A DNA stretch of 48,163 nucleotides from Deltaproteobacteria bacterium (GTDB taxonomy: Bacteria; Desulfobacterota; Binatia; UBA12015), in contig VGTG01000023.1 in assembly GCA_016874795.1 (NCBI GenBank), forward strand, positions 1 to 48,163, given 5' to 3'. Made by a program: the position numbers and the translations under genes. Each line of letters starts with the position of its first letter. Positions within the stretch are counted from its first letter, which is position 1. The notes beneath the pieces are model-generated. The model made no database searches. It was not told the origin of the DNA and was given only the letters and a program-made list of their open reading frames with translations. Below are positions 8,401 to 15,536 of the stretch, one piece after another.

Positions 8401-9004
8401 CGGTCGCGGCGAGCGCGCGCGGCGTGTCGCCGAAGAGCGTGACGATCGCGAGCTCGTCGCCCGTCAGGCTCGTCCCGAGGTTCAGCGCATTGAACACCCA
8501 CACGTCGGCGCGGCCGACGCCCTCGGTCGTGAACTGCGGATCGACGGGGCTGTTCTGTCCGCGGTGCGCGGTCGTGATGAAGGCGCGCGTGAAGGGCGTG
8601 CCCGGTCCGCCCTCGCGCGGTCCCGCGAAGACGATGTCTCGCGGCTCGTCGCCGACGAGGAGCGACCGCGTCACGCGCGGCGGGCTCGAAGCGACGTCGA
8701 CGACCGAGGCGCTGTCGGAGAGGTGATTGACGACCCAGACCTCGCCGTCGCTTCGTGCCGCGACGGAGCAGGGCTCGAGGCCGACCGGAACGGAGCCTGC
8801 ATGCGTGAGCCCGCTCGCGGAGACGTCGAAGATCTCGAGCTGGTTGTCCGGCGTGTTCACCGCGAAGAGCCGCGTGCCGTCGGGCGAGAGCGCGAGCGGG
8901 CGGACGTGGCCGGTCTCGAACGACCAGAAGGGACCCTTGGCGCGAGCTCCGGCAGGCGAGAGAACCAGCAGAGCCGTGACGGCGATGCCTGTGAAGATTC
9001 GCAT
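5432..9004 (-). CDS. Secreted YVTN-propeller, di-heme cytochrome protein with Cys-rich C-terminal module
   Basis: A ~1190-aa exported protein starting MRIFTGIAVTALLVLSPAGA (signal peptide). Residues ~25-480 contain YVTN/SMP-30-like beta-propeller repeats (LALSPDGTRLFAVNTPDNQL, DGEVWVVNHLSDSASVVDV, MVVSSDGATLYVAAFGSSE). Two c-type haem sites follow, CSSCH at 529-533 and CNGCH at 678-682, in a region resembling MauG/cytochrome-c-peroxidase proteins. At ~895-930 there are calcium-binding thrombospondin-type-3 repeats (DRDLDGVLDGDDNCP, DDDGIGDACDPD). The last ~250 residues are a Cys/Lys/Ala-rich helical region with two related units (CIAADAQGKVQKAV; CMDADPTGKIAKAC). A periplasmic or surface redox role is likely. 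The TAG stop lies within the palindromic element. Confidence 0.88.
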   Translation of the reverse strand: MRIFTGIAVTALLVLSPAGARAKGPFWSFETGHVRPLALSPDGTRLFAVNTPDNQLEIFDVSASGLTHAGSVPVGLEPCSVAARSDGEVWVVNHLSDSASVVDVASSPPRVTRSLLVGDEPRDIVFAGPREGGPGTPFTRAFITTAHRGQNSPVDPQFTTEGVGRADVWVFNALNLGTSLTGDELAIVTLFGDTPRALAATADGSTVYAAVFHSGNQTTSLDESIVCNGGFGAAPCNLPDNIHVSNGLPGSQVPGGLPTPNRNHANVLGPEVGLIVKLDPTTNTWEDELGRNWTNGVRFDLPDLDVFAIDADAATPVETDDFAHVGTILFNMAINPQNGKVYVSNTEAGNEVRFEGPGSISTTVRGHLHEARITVLDGANVLPRHLNKHIDYDAVPQPLDVKGRSLATPTDMVVSSDGATLYVAAFGSSEVGVFSTAEIENDGFVPDAADHILVSGGGPSGLVLDEANDLLYVLTRFDNSISVVDVSGSPVGTEIDHLPLHNPEPAEVVDGRAVLYDAQFTSSNGEASCSSCHVFGDFDSLAWDLGDPDGDVTANPNPFLFCGFVPCNTPFHPMKGPMTTQTLRGLATHGPMHWRGDRTGGDLDPVPAFNSFNVAFPGLLGRDEGELPTADMQAFTDFILEVSPPPNPVRPLDNTLVGSALAGQTFFFGPTSDVLADCNGCHTTNPAQGFFGSGGTSTFEGETQEFKVAHLRNMYTKVGRFGQPRNGAITPGDNGHKGPQVRGYGFLHDGAIDTLFRFHSANVFNFPNTQTIRDVENFMLQFDTDLAPIVGQQITLTPTNAATVGPRIDLFKERATTAFAIFGQPGATECNLVVKGNIAGEARGWLYLGSNQFDPDRAASPNISDASLRALAATPGQELTYTCVPPGSGTRIGIDRDLDGVLDGDDNCPAADNPTQEDGDDDGIGDACDPDSPPPGTPQNAAQQLCINTMNKNFAKVAKAESKLVEGCIRSFAKNLSVSAETCIAADAQGKVQKAVDKTASDEANKCTVLPDFAFGGAVDLTTAAIQKETDLAHDLFGANLDGALATELASFARSRCQQAVTKSVLKCQETKLKEFNKCKKAGLADLSIQSATELESCMDADPTGKIAKACDDTAKPDKIRKGLDTQCADQGVDFAAALPGSGVAGNLEATHAAILTHVDCRLCLALNLADDLGRDCDLFDDATANASCS

Positions 9005-9136
9005 CCGAAGAAGCCCCCCCGCTCTCCGTCGACCCCGACCAGCCGCTGGCCGGCGCGAGGCGCATCCTACCCAAAAGGCCGTCCGGCGTGCCAGCGAGAA
9101 AGGCGCTCCGTTTCCCGAGACGCCGAGCGCAGATTC

Positions 9137-9235
9137 ATGAGCTTCGACCGGAAGGCGATGCGTACGCATGACACTGTGACCGTTGACGAACTGGTCACCG
9201 CCGTGAACAACGCCCTCGACGGCTGCCCGCGGTAG
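9137..9235 (+). pseudogene. Fragment of an EF-hand/dockerin-like repeat tail
   Basis: The plus-strand frame ends TVTVDELVTAVNNALDGCPR before TAG at 9233-9235. This is the calcium-binding 'VTVDELVTxVNxALxGC' unit usually present in tandem at the C-terminus of secreted proteins. Only a single, partial unit remains (from ~9173), with no protein before it. It therefore looks like the last scrap of a deleted gene. It sits in the divergent gap between the YVTN/di-heme gene and the minus-strand operon at 9.2-12.7 kb. Confidence 0.6.
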
Positions 9236-9254
9236 CCGCCGAGAGACGCCGGGT

Positions 9255-9530
9255 TCACGCGCCGCAGTCGACGCGACGTTCGAAGACGAACTCGTTGGTG
9301 AGATGGCCGGTTTCGTACTCGCGGCCGCGCTGGACCGCGACCGGTGGCGGCGATTGCAGCAGGAACCATCCCGCCTCGAGGGCAGCGGTTCCCGTCGCGT
9401 AGGGGGGTTCTCCGTCCGGGAGCGCCGGGCCCCGGCCCGCGGCTCCATCGTGAAAGGCCCAGCCCACCACCGCCGTGGCGAGGTCACCTTCTGCCAGCCA
9501 GAGGTAGAGGATCTGTTGCCGCGTGGTCAT
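9255..9530 (-). CDS. Small conserved-looking protein coupled to a PhyH dioxygenase
   Basis: The 91-aa protein starts MTTRQQILYLWLAEGDLATA. Its ATG overlaps the stop of the dioxygenase gene by 4 bp (ATGA), so it is almost certainly translated as part of the same operon. It has no signal peptide or membrane segment. Notable residues are VVGWAFHDGA and EAGWFLLQSPPP. I do not recognise a domain; it may be an accessory or regulatory partner of the dioxygenase. Confidence 0.6.
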   Translation of the reverse strand: MTTRQQILYLWLAEGDLATAVVGWAFHDGAAGRGPALPDGEPPYATGTAALEAGWFLLQSPPPVAVQRGREYETGHLTNEFVFERRVDCGA

Positions 9531-10459
9531 GACTGCGCGCGCGGCGTCGACGACTCCGCCAGCGTCGCGCGCTGCTCTAGTCGCGTCAGGTAGTAGTCCG
9601 CATCGAAGCGATCGTCACCACTGAGGTAGCGCCACAACCGCACACGCTGCACGAGGTCGTAGCGAACCTCGTGGCCGAGCTGCCACTTCTGTTCCTTGCG
9701 CAGCACTTGCGCCACGCTGTCGAAGCGCATGGTGGCGAAGCGATGATCGGCGGCGTCGTTGTGATGCGCGGTGAAATCGTCGGTGTTCCACAGCCGCACC
9801 TGCGGCACCCGCGGGTTGAGGCGGATCTTGTACATCCAGCGCGTCTTGTCGCTGGGGTTGGCCTCGCCCGCGTGCCACATGCCGTGATGGAAGATCAGGA
9901 TGGTGCCCGCCGGTCCGACGAAGCGTTCGTCGCCGAGCACATGCCGGTAGCGCGAGACATCCTCGGCGCGCACGCGGCGCAAGTGCGTACCGGGGACGAA
10001 CCGGGTGCCGCCCTCTCCCGCGCCCACCGCGTCCGGAAAATAGAAGAGCTGAATATCAAAGGTCGGATCGGGCGTGTCGAGGATCGCGTCGACGTGCAGA
10101 TGCTGCCAGTGCGGCATCCGCGGTGGCAGCATGTGGACAAAGTCGTGATCAAAGAGCGGGTCGGCGCCGACCAGCGACTCGATGATGCCGCGAACCGCAG
10201 GCAGGCGCAGCACCTCGCCGAGCGCGGACGGGGCCGGGTAGCATTGCGACAATGGGGTCAGGCTCGGCGGACGGGCGACGGCATCCTCCGACGGCGGCAG
10301 CCCGATCGCTTGCGGCAGCTTCGTCGTGGCCAATTGCGCCAGCTCCGGCAGGACGCGCCGGTTGAGGGCGTCCGGCACCAGCGCATCGAATCGCAGGTAG
10401 CCATCCACCACGAAGCGGGCGACTTCCAGAGTGGTCAGTCGATGATCGGCGGCAGGCAT
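9527..10459 (-). CDS. Phytanoyl-CoA dioxygenase (PhyH) family protein
   Basis: The 310-aa cytoplasmic non-haem Fe(II)/2-oxoglutarate oxygenase starts MPAADHRLTTLEVARFVVDG. GAGGAG lies 7 bases ahead of this ATG, so it is preferred over a start at 10492. The iron facial triad is visible as HVD in HLHVDAILDTPD and the distal His in FHHGMWHAGE, with a 2OG-binding Arg probably in DKTRWMYKIRLNP. It hydroxylates an unactivated carbon; the substrate is unknown. It follows the GT2 gene after 124 bp and overlaps the small downstream gene by 4 bp. Given the neighbouring ATP-grasp and glycosyltransferase genes, it may modify a cell-surface or secondary metabolite. Confidence 0.87.
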   Translation of the reverse strand: MPAADHRLTTLEVARFVVDGYLRFDALVPDALNRRVLPELAQLATTKLPQAIGLPPSEDAVARPPSLTPLSQCYPAPSALGEVLRLPAVRGIIESLVGADPLFDHDFVHMLPPRMPHWQHLHVDAILDTPDPTFDIQLFYFPDAVGAGEGGTRFVPGTHLRRVRAEDVSRYRHVLGDERFVGPAGTILIFHHGMWHAGEANPSDKTRWMYKIRLNPRVPQVRLWNTDDFTAHHNDAADHRFATMRFDSVAQVLRKEQKWQLGHEVRYDLVQRVRLWRYLSGDDRFDADYYLTRLEQRATLAESSTPRAQS

Positions 10460-10583
10460 GGTCAACTCCTCACGCGCCGCCAACGTGCCCAAAGCCCGGG
10501 AGTTTGTCGAGGTGCCGCACGACAGGAGACCGCCGGAGGCCGAAGCGTTCTGCGTGGCTCATCCGCTCCTCGAGTGCGCGAGG

Positions 10584-11471
10584 CTAGCGTCTCCCGAGAG
10601 CAGCGCGCAAAACGAGCGGCGTGATGCGCCTCAGGGCATGGCGCGGCTCGCACCGCACCGCCTGCGCCAGGCCTACCAAGGCTCCGCGAACGTCGCCAAA
10701 GGCGTACAGGGCACGCGCTTGCCGCAGAGCGACCGCGGCGAACAGCTTCGGATGCGCGTCGAGCAGGTTTCGGTGCCTGGTTACCAGGCGATCGTAGTCC
10801 GAGCGACGGCGCGACCGATCGCGCGACAGCCTCGCTCCTGCGTGCACGAGCTGTCGATAGGTGACGACGGGCAAGCCGAGGATCGTGCACACCTGGTTTA
10901 GCCTGAGAAAGAGCTCCGTATAGGGAAGCGCGGCGAGCGACTCGTCGAAGCCGCCGACCTGCCGCAGCAGCTCGCGCTCGACCACCAGCGTCTGCTTGGA
11001 GAAGAACGACAGCCGGGGCTCGATGTCGGCGAAGCCGAAGAACGAGCCGCGCGAGAGAGTCGGCGGAAAGTGCGTCTCGATGACGTCGCCATGCTGGTTC
11101 ACTTCCTCGAGGCCAGAGATCACTGCGACCGGCCGCGGCTCCCTCGTCCTCAACAGCGCATCGATCGAGACCTCCGCGAAACACGGTAACAGCTCGTCGT
11201 CGTCGTCGAGATGAGTGATCCAGCGTCCGCGCGCGCCCGCGGCACCCGCGTTGCGCGCGGCCGCAAGACCGCGGTTCACCGGTAGCCGGAGAACAGTGAG
11301 CTTCGGGTGCGTCGGGAGGTCGACCGGCTTCGTCGAGCCGTCGTCGACCACGAGCACCTCGATGTCCTCGACGGTTTGCGAGAGCGCGCTGCGCACGGCG
11401 CGCGGCAGGAGCTGCGGCCGGTTGTAGGTCGTGATGATGATCGTGAGCGGGCAACTGCTCTTGGTGCTCAC
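10584..11471 (-). CDS. Family 2 glycosyltransferase
   Basis: The 295-aa protein starts at a GTG (VSTKSSCPLTIIITTYNRPQ). The GTG overlaps the TGA of the upstream ATP-grasp gene (GTGA), a strong sign of translational coupling. The GT-A fold shows TIIITTYNRPQLL, VLVVDDGS, GLAAARNAGAAGARG and the metal-binding LDDDDELLP motif at ~residue 95. No membrane anchor is visible. It should transfer a sugar from a nucleotide-sugar donor to a polysaccharide, lipid or small molecule. The gene ends in CGCTAGCCT, which matches the first nine bases seen at the end of the gene flanked by palindromic element copy 2. Confidence 0.9.
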   Translation of the reverse strand: MSTKSSCPLTIIITTYNRPQLLPRAVRSALSQTVEDIEVLVVDDGSTKPVDLPTHPKLTVLRLPVNRGLAAARNAGAAGARGRWITHLDDDDELLPCFAEVSIDALLRTREPRPVAVISGLEEVNQHGDVIETHFPPTLSRGSFFGFADIEPRLSFFSKQTLVVERELLRQVGGFDESLAALPYTELFLRLNQVCTILGLPVVTYRQLVHAGARLSRDRSRRRSDYDRLVTRHRNLLDAHPKLFAAVALRQARALYAFGDVRGALVGLAQAVRCEPRHALRRITPLVLRAALGRR

Positions 11472-12712
11472 GGCCGTGAGTGACCGTTTCCCGCGGGCAT
11501 GCCCTGGACGTGGCTGCGGAGCGCCGCTCTGATCTCGCCGTCGAGCGACGCCGCCGCCGCGTGACGGAGAGCGTGGTAGCCCTGCATCAAGAATGGTTTC
11601 GGATCGTCCGCCGACCAGACCGCGAAGATCTTCGGCCGCCCGTAGGGCGTGAGATACTGCCGGACGCTCGCTCCCTCGACCGCGCGATGGAACAGCCCGT
11701 AGTAGAGGTCGTCGAGAAGGTGGATCCAGACTCCCCCCCAGCCGTTGAACGCGGCGGAGACGTTCTCTCCGAGCACCGATTCGCGCCAGGCGAGCAGCGG
11801 GTAGTTCACGCCCGCTCGCTGGGCGAGCCCCTGGATCAGGAACGAGCGGCCGTTGATCTCCATCAGACGATGGCGCCCGTCGCGGGGATCGAGCTTGTAC
11901 TCGACGCTCGCCATCCCACGCCACCCGATCCGGCGCAGGAGAGCGAGGGTCGGCTCGCGCAGCTCGCTTCGGCTCGCCACCTCGGCGACCCGCGCCACGC
12001 CGAAGAAGGGCGGGCTCTTGCGCAGCTTCCTCGTGCAAAGCTCCGCGGCCGGGTCGCCGTATCTGTCGATGTAAACCGTGTAGCTGTAGAACAGGTCGTC
12101 GGGGCCCGGCACGAGATCGATGATCTCCGCGCGCAGCGCGGCGGCGAGCACGTCTTCGACGCGGCGCCGGAGCTCATCTCGATCGTGGGCGACGAACAGC
12201 TTTACGCCGAAGCGCACCACGAACGGGCGGCTCTCGACGGGCTTGACGACGACCGGGAATACGACGTCGTCGAGTGCGGCGGTCTCCAGCGAGGCTTCGC
12301 CGTACGAGCGCGGAGCATCGACGCCGACCTCTCGCGCTGCGGCGTAGGTCAGGTCCTTCTGCATCACGTGCCGGATCGTGTCCCAGGGAGGCGTCACGAT
12401 GCGATACCAGCGCTCGAGACGCTCGCGGTGCCGCGCGAGAAGGATTGCGACTTCGTCGAGATTGGTCAGGACGACCCGTCCCCGCCATCGCCGCGCTTGC
12501 CGCTCGAGCAGGTCGAGGACCGACTCGGGATCGGCCTGGACGTCATCGAGTCGATGCGTTTCGCTCGCCCAGCGCGAGTAGGGCGCGACGTCGCGTCGGT
12601 CCGTCGCGACGACCGCGACCGGAATGCCGTGCGACGCGAACGCACGCAGCGAGCTGAGCCCCGTGATCGAGCCGCCCACCACGATGGCGCCGCATTCCGA
12701 GCGAGCGCTCAC
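11468..12712 (-). CDS. ATP-grasp carboxylate-amine ligase-like protein
   Basis: The 414-aa protein starts at a GTG. An N-terminal pre-ATP-grasp domain (GAIVVGGSITGLSSLRAF; VLTNLDEVAILLARH) precedes the ATP-grasp core, with PVVVKPVESRPF (ATP-binding Lys), DLVPGPDDLFYSY and the metal-binding RHRLMEINGRSFLIQG. Such enzymes form an acyl-phosphate and then an amide or similar bond, and are frequent in surface polysaccharide clusters. It is the first intact gene of the minus-strand operon ligase-GT2-PhyH-small protein. A GTGA overlap with a short upstream frame suggests a lost upstream partner. Confidence 0.85.
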   Translation of the reverse strand: MSARSECGAIVVGGSITGLSSLRAFASHGIPVAVVATDRRDVAPYSRWASETHRLDDVQADPESVLDLLERQARRWRGRVVLTNLDEVAILLARHRERLERWYRIVTPPWDTIRHVMQKDLTYAAAREVGVDAPRSYGEASLETAALDDVVFPVVVKPVESRPFVVRFGVKLFVAHDRDELRRRVEDVLAAALRAEIIDLVPGPDDLFYSYTVYIDRYGDPAAELCTRKLRKSPPFFGVARVAEVASRSELREPTLALLRRIGWRGMASVEYKLDPRDGRHRLMEINGRSFLIQGLAQRAGVNYPLLAWRESVLGENVSAAFNGWGGVWIHLLDDLYYGLFHRAVEGASVRQYLTPYGRPKIFAVWSADDPKPFLMQGYHALRHAAAASLDGEIRAALRSHVQGMPAGNGHSRP

Positions 12713-12780
12713 GGAGCGGACCAGCCTTCACGCAGCGACCCGTAGCAGAAGCGCACCGCGGCCTCGACGCGGCGGCTCGG
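12709..12780 (-). pseudogene. Possible C-terminal scrap of a lost operon gene
   Basis: A minus-strand frame ends RRVEAAVRFCYGSLREGWSAP and its TGA overlaps the ATP-grasp GTG start as GTGA, the same coupling used between the next two genes. There is no recognisable protein upstream of ~12780. It may be the tail of a deleted upstream gene; chance cannot be excluded. Confidence 0.25.
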
Positions 12781-12940
12781 CCGGGGCGTAGATCGTCGTC
12801 GTGGCTGCGTCCGTCAGCGCAGCGCCCTCGTCTCACTCGGCTCGGACTCTCGCACGGGCCGCGTGCTCTTCGGGCCGCCGCGCGGGGGGCTCGCGCGGGC
12901 CGGGTCGAGTCGCATCTGATGATGCGCGAGCTTCACCGCT

Positions 12941-13138
12941 TCACCTCGCCGGAGCAGAGCCGCCGCGTTCTTCCATGAGCCGATGCACCTCGTCGAGGAC
13001 CGCCGGGACACGCTGCACTTCGTCGACGACGACCCACCGAGGCGGGGTCGGCAGGGCGTCGAGACGCTCCGTGAGCTCGCCTGGGTTGCGGGTGAACGCC
13101 GGGAACTCGCCGCGCTTCAGGAGGTCGATCCACCAAAC
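12941..13138 (-). pseudogene. Internal fragment of an AAA/DUF4143-type ATPase
   Basis: In a frame different from the overlapping carotenoid oxygenase, the minus strand reads VWWIDLLKRGEFPAFTRNPG, then RWVVVDEVQRVPAVLDEVHR and a stop. This is the Walker-B region of the common 'ATP-binding protein, DUF4143' family, in which VVIDEVQKVP precedes the sensor TGSS motif. The Walker A loop before it and the sensor and DUF4143 parts after it are missing. The fragment starts exactly where the oxygenase gene ends, so it marks a deletion or recombination junction. Confidence 0.75.
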
Positions 13139-14589
13139 GGGCTGGCCCGCGGGAACCAGTTCGCGTGGAAGCCGAACGGCACGCGCTGGGGGAGCTGTAC
13201 GCGAGCGACAGGCCCAGAGGTGATGTCGCGAGCGTCGCAGATCAGCACCTCGCTCCGGTTCCTTCCGGAGTCGTGGGACAGGCTCAGGATCCAGCCGTCG
13301 TCCTCTGCCCTCCCGGCGGGGTCGGGGGCGAAGACGGCTTCCCCGAGGTGGCCCTCGTCGCCTGCGTACCAGGTCTCCCGTGAGCCGGTTCCGAGATTGT
13401 ACTTGACGAACGTGTCGAAGTCTCCGGCGATCGCTCCGGCGCGGGTGAACGCCGGCATGTAGAGGCACTCGGTACGCAGCCCGGTGAGGTCGTCGTTGAT
13501 GCGGCCGAACTCGCCCAGCATGTCGTCGAGGGGCTCCCAGCCGGCGGTGCCCCTGGAGAGATCGATCCAGTACCGTGCCGGCCGCGCGCCGATCGTCACG
13601 ACGCCCGTCTCCGCGTCGGCGTCCTCGGCCTGCAGGCCGAAGTCCACCTTCTCGTAGCGGCAGCCGGCGAGCTCGATCCGGCCTCCGTCGGCCCAGGCGT
13701 TCCAGAAGTGCTGGACGTGGCTCGGCTCGACCTCGAACCAGCGGACCTCGTCGGGTCTGCCGCGGCGAGGAAGAACACCCAGCCGGGTCCCATTCTCGGG
13801 GCGCCACGTGACCATCGGCTCGCCGGTGCCCAGCGCCTCGATGTCGAACACCACCGGGCTGTCCATGAAGACGGCGTGATGCTCGGTGATGACGAAGTCG
13901 TGCATCATCACCGGCGCGGGCATGTCGAGGTCGACGCGATGCACGAGCGCGCCGGTGGCGTCGGCGACGTAGTAGGTCAGGTACGGCGGAAACAGGTTGT
14001 AGGAGAAGAAGCACAGCTCTCCGGTCCGCGGATCGATCCGCGGGTGTGCCGTCATCGCGCCTGCGAGCTTGCCCCCGAAGTCCCACTGACCGACGGTGTC
14101 GAGATCGGTCGTGACCTCGGTGGGCAGGCCTTGCTCCCACAGCGCGAGGAGCTTTCCGGCGTGCCGGATGATGTGTGTGTTTGCCCTGTTCTTGACCGGC
14201 CCGGCGCCGTGGACCAGCGCCGGGTCCGGGAAGTTCATGACGTCGCTCAGCCCCGGGTAGACGGCGCGCCCGAGCGCGATCTCCGCCATGAGACCACGGG
14301 ACCGCACCCAGCGATTCCGGTAGATGACGCGGTCCGCAAGGAACTCGATGCCATGCAGCATCCCGTCCCCGTCGAAGGTGTGGTACTTCCCGACGGGCTC
14401 GAACATCTGGTTCGGGCCGTTGCGCACGAACCATCCCCGGAGCCTCGCGGGAACCCTGCCCTCGATCTCGCACTCGGTCGGACCGATCTCCCGGTCGACC
14501 GGGAACATCTCTCCCCTGAGGTCGAGATGGTTCCCGACGTTCGCCACGTGGCCGCGGAGCAGCTCGGTCGTCACGTCGAATCCTTTCAC
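13117..14589 (-). CDS. Carotenoid oxygenase (carotenoid/stilbene cleavage dioxygenase family) 1
   Basis: The 490-aa protein starts at a GTG that overlaps the upstream DUF1993 stop (GTGA). It is a seven-bladed propeller Fe(II) enzyme of the RPE65/lignostilbene dioxygenase family. The four iron ligands are visible: His182 (MTAHPRID), His230 (MMHDF), His294 (VQHFWNAW) and His475 (FGFHANWFP). FVRNGPNQMF and TFDGDGMLHG are also family hallmarks. It splits a conjugated double bond with O2 to give two carbonyl products; the substrate is unknown. The natural end should be just after NWFP, as in the second copy at 21233. Here ~8 extra residues (ASPFGGSTS) are read out of frame into the ATPase fragment. 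All catalytic residues are kept, so it is probably functional. Confidence 0.92.
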   Translation of the reverse strand: MKGFDVTTELLRGHVANVGNHLDLRGEMFPVDREIGPTECEIEGRVPARLRGWFVRNGPNQMFEPVGKYHTFDGDGMLHGIEFLADRVIYRNRWVRSRGLMAEIALGRAVYPGLSDVMNFPDPALVHGAGPVKNRANTHIIRHAGKLLALWEQGLPTEVTTDLDTVGQWDFGGKLAGAMTAHPRIDPRTGELCFFSYNLFPPYLTYYVADATGALVHRVDLDMPAPVMMHDFVITEHHAVFMDSPVVFDIEALGTGEPMVTWRPENGTRLGVLPRRGRPDEVRWFEVEPSHVQHFWNAWADGGRIELAGCRYEKVDFGLQAEDADAETGVVTIGARPARYWIDLSRGTAGWEPLDDMLGEFGRINDDLTGLRTECLYMPAFTRAGAIAGDFDTFVKYNLGTGSRETWYAGDEGHLGEAVFAPDPAGRAEDDGWILSLSHDSGRNRSEVLICDARDITSGPVARVQLPQRVPFGFHANWFPRASPFGGSTS

Positions 14590-15134
14590 CCGGCCTTGGG
14601 CGCGGCGGCGCCGGCCGGGAGTGTCCGCGCCTGACCCAGGAAGTCGCCCTTACCGAGCGGCACGCCTTGCATGCGGAGCACGTCGTAGGCGGTCGTGACG
14701 TGGAAGTAGAAGTGCGGCACGGCGAAGGAGAGGAAGAAGTCTTCCGTCGTGAACGGCAGCGTCACGTCGCCCGCCCGAAAGGTCACCCGGCCTCCCGACA
14801 GGGCGTTCACTTCGCCCGCGCCGAGTGCCTCGATCTCGTCCCGCGCGGCCCGCGCGTAGCGCTGCAGGCCTGTGTAGTCGAACTTCAGCGTCAGATCGGG
14901 AGCGCCGAAGCTGCCCTCACGCGCGGCCGCGATGGCGACCGATGACATGTGGACCAGCGTGACGATCTGGAAGTGCAGCGGGAGCATGTCCGGATGGATC
15001 CGGCAGTCGACGAGCTCGTCGACGTTCCGCCCGGTCGACGCACAGTGCTCGCGGCCCTTCTCGAGGCATCGCTCGACGCCGGGAAGGATCTGCGCGAACG
15101 GGCGCACGACCGCGTCATAAAGGGACAGGCTCAT
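14586..15134 (-). CDS. DUF1993 family protein
   Basis: The 182-aa protein starts MSLSLYDAVVRPFAQILPGV, a typical DUF1993 opening (small cytosolic four-helix proteins related to the DinB fold). DFFLSFAVPHFYFHVTTAYD near the end is the conserved C-terminal helix with its PHFYFH motif. Its biochemical role is not known. Its stop overlaps the GTG of carotenoid oxygenase 1, so the two are co-expressed. An AT-rich promoter-like stretch lies ~75-100 bp upstream. Confidence 0.88.
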   Translation of the reverse strand: MSLSLYDAVVRPFAQILPGVERCLEKGREHCASTGRNVDELVDCRIHPDMLPLHFQIVTLVHMSSVAIAAAREGSFGAPDLTLKFDYTGLQRYARAARDEIEALGAGEVNALSGGRVTFRAGDVTLPFTTEDFFLSFAVPHFYFHVTTAYDVLRMQGVPLGKGDFLGQARTLPAGAAAPKAG

Positions 15135-15206
15135 CGATGTCCTCCATGGAAGGGTTCGTCTTCGCCGGATCTGCCAGTTGGGGTCGCTCGTCGAGCTCGT
15201 TTGGCG

Positions 15207-15232
15207 GAATAAACTACCTTGAGTATATTTTC
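15207..15232. promoter_or_regulatory. AT-rich island, likely promoter/operator region
   Basis: GAATAAACTACCTTGAGTAT and the following ATTTTCG form a conspicuously AT-rich patch in GC-rich surroundings. It lies in the divergent gap between the DUF1993/carotenoid-oxygenase operon (minus) and the acyl-CoA dehydrogenase (plus). No clean -35/-10 pair can be assigned. Confidence 0.3.
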
Positions 15233-15324
15233 GCCCGATCGTGTCGCACAGTGCTGCCGAAGATTCAATCGGGGATCCGCACCGGGCGCGGTGCTGCGCC
15301 GGAGCGTCGGCGGGCGAGGCGCCC

Positions 15325-15465
15325 TCAACCCGCCTGGGCCGTCCGCGTCTCCACGAGCTCGAGGACGGTTCCGTCGGGATCGCGGAGACAGACGAAGCGT
15401 GCGTCCACGCCGCTGTCCGGCGGCATTTGGTCGACCATACCCGATCGTGGCGCGAAGCCACGCAT
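15325..15465 (-). pseudogene. C-terminal fragment of a glyoxalase/VOC-fold protein
   Basis: The minus strand reads VDARFVCLRDPDGTVLELVE followed by TRTAQAG and a stop. The FxxDPDGTxLELVE motif is the metal-ligand-bearing last strand of vicinal-oxygen-chelate proteins. Only ~45 residues remain, whereas a full protein is 120-150 aa. It lies in the leader region of the acyl-CoA dehydrogenase gene on the opposite strand, so it is a relic. Confidence 0.65.
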
Positions 15466-15536
15466 GGCCCGTCTCCCGGCGCGCGGCGCGGCGATCCGGA
15501 GTCTCCGCAGAGCTCGCGCTGGAGGAGTGCACGCAG

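Noticed and set aside
5531-9235. Very long open frame on the plus strand opposite the YVTN/di-heme gene
   Set aside because: It is Arg/Val/Glu/Asp-rich with no domain and exactly mirrors codon bias of the real minus-strand gene. High GC content makes such antisense frames common.
10584-12038. GT2 frame extends far upstream of the chosen GTG, over the ATP-grasp gene
   Set aside because: The upstream part is Arg/Pro-rich shadow of the ATP-grasp gene; the GTGA overlap and GT-A motif position fix the start at 11471.
15219-15536. Possible N-terminal extension of the acyl-CoA dehydrogenase
   Set aside because: The frame is open, but the sequence is not dehydrogenase-like, overlaps a VOC relic on the other strand, and a strong GGAGGAG site marks ATG 15537.
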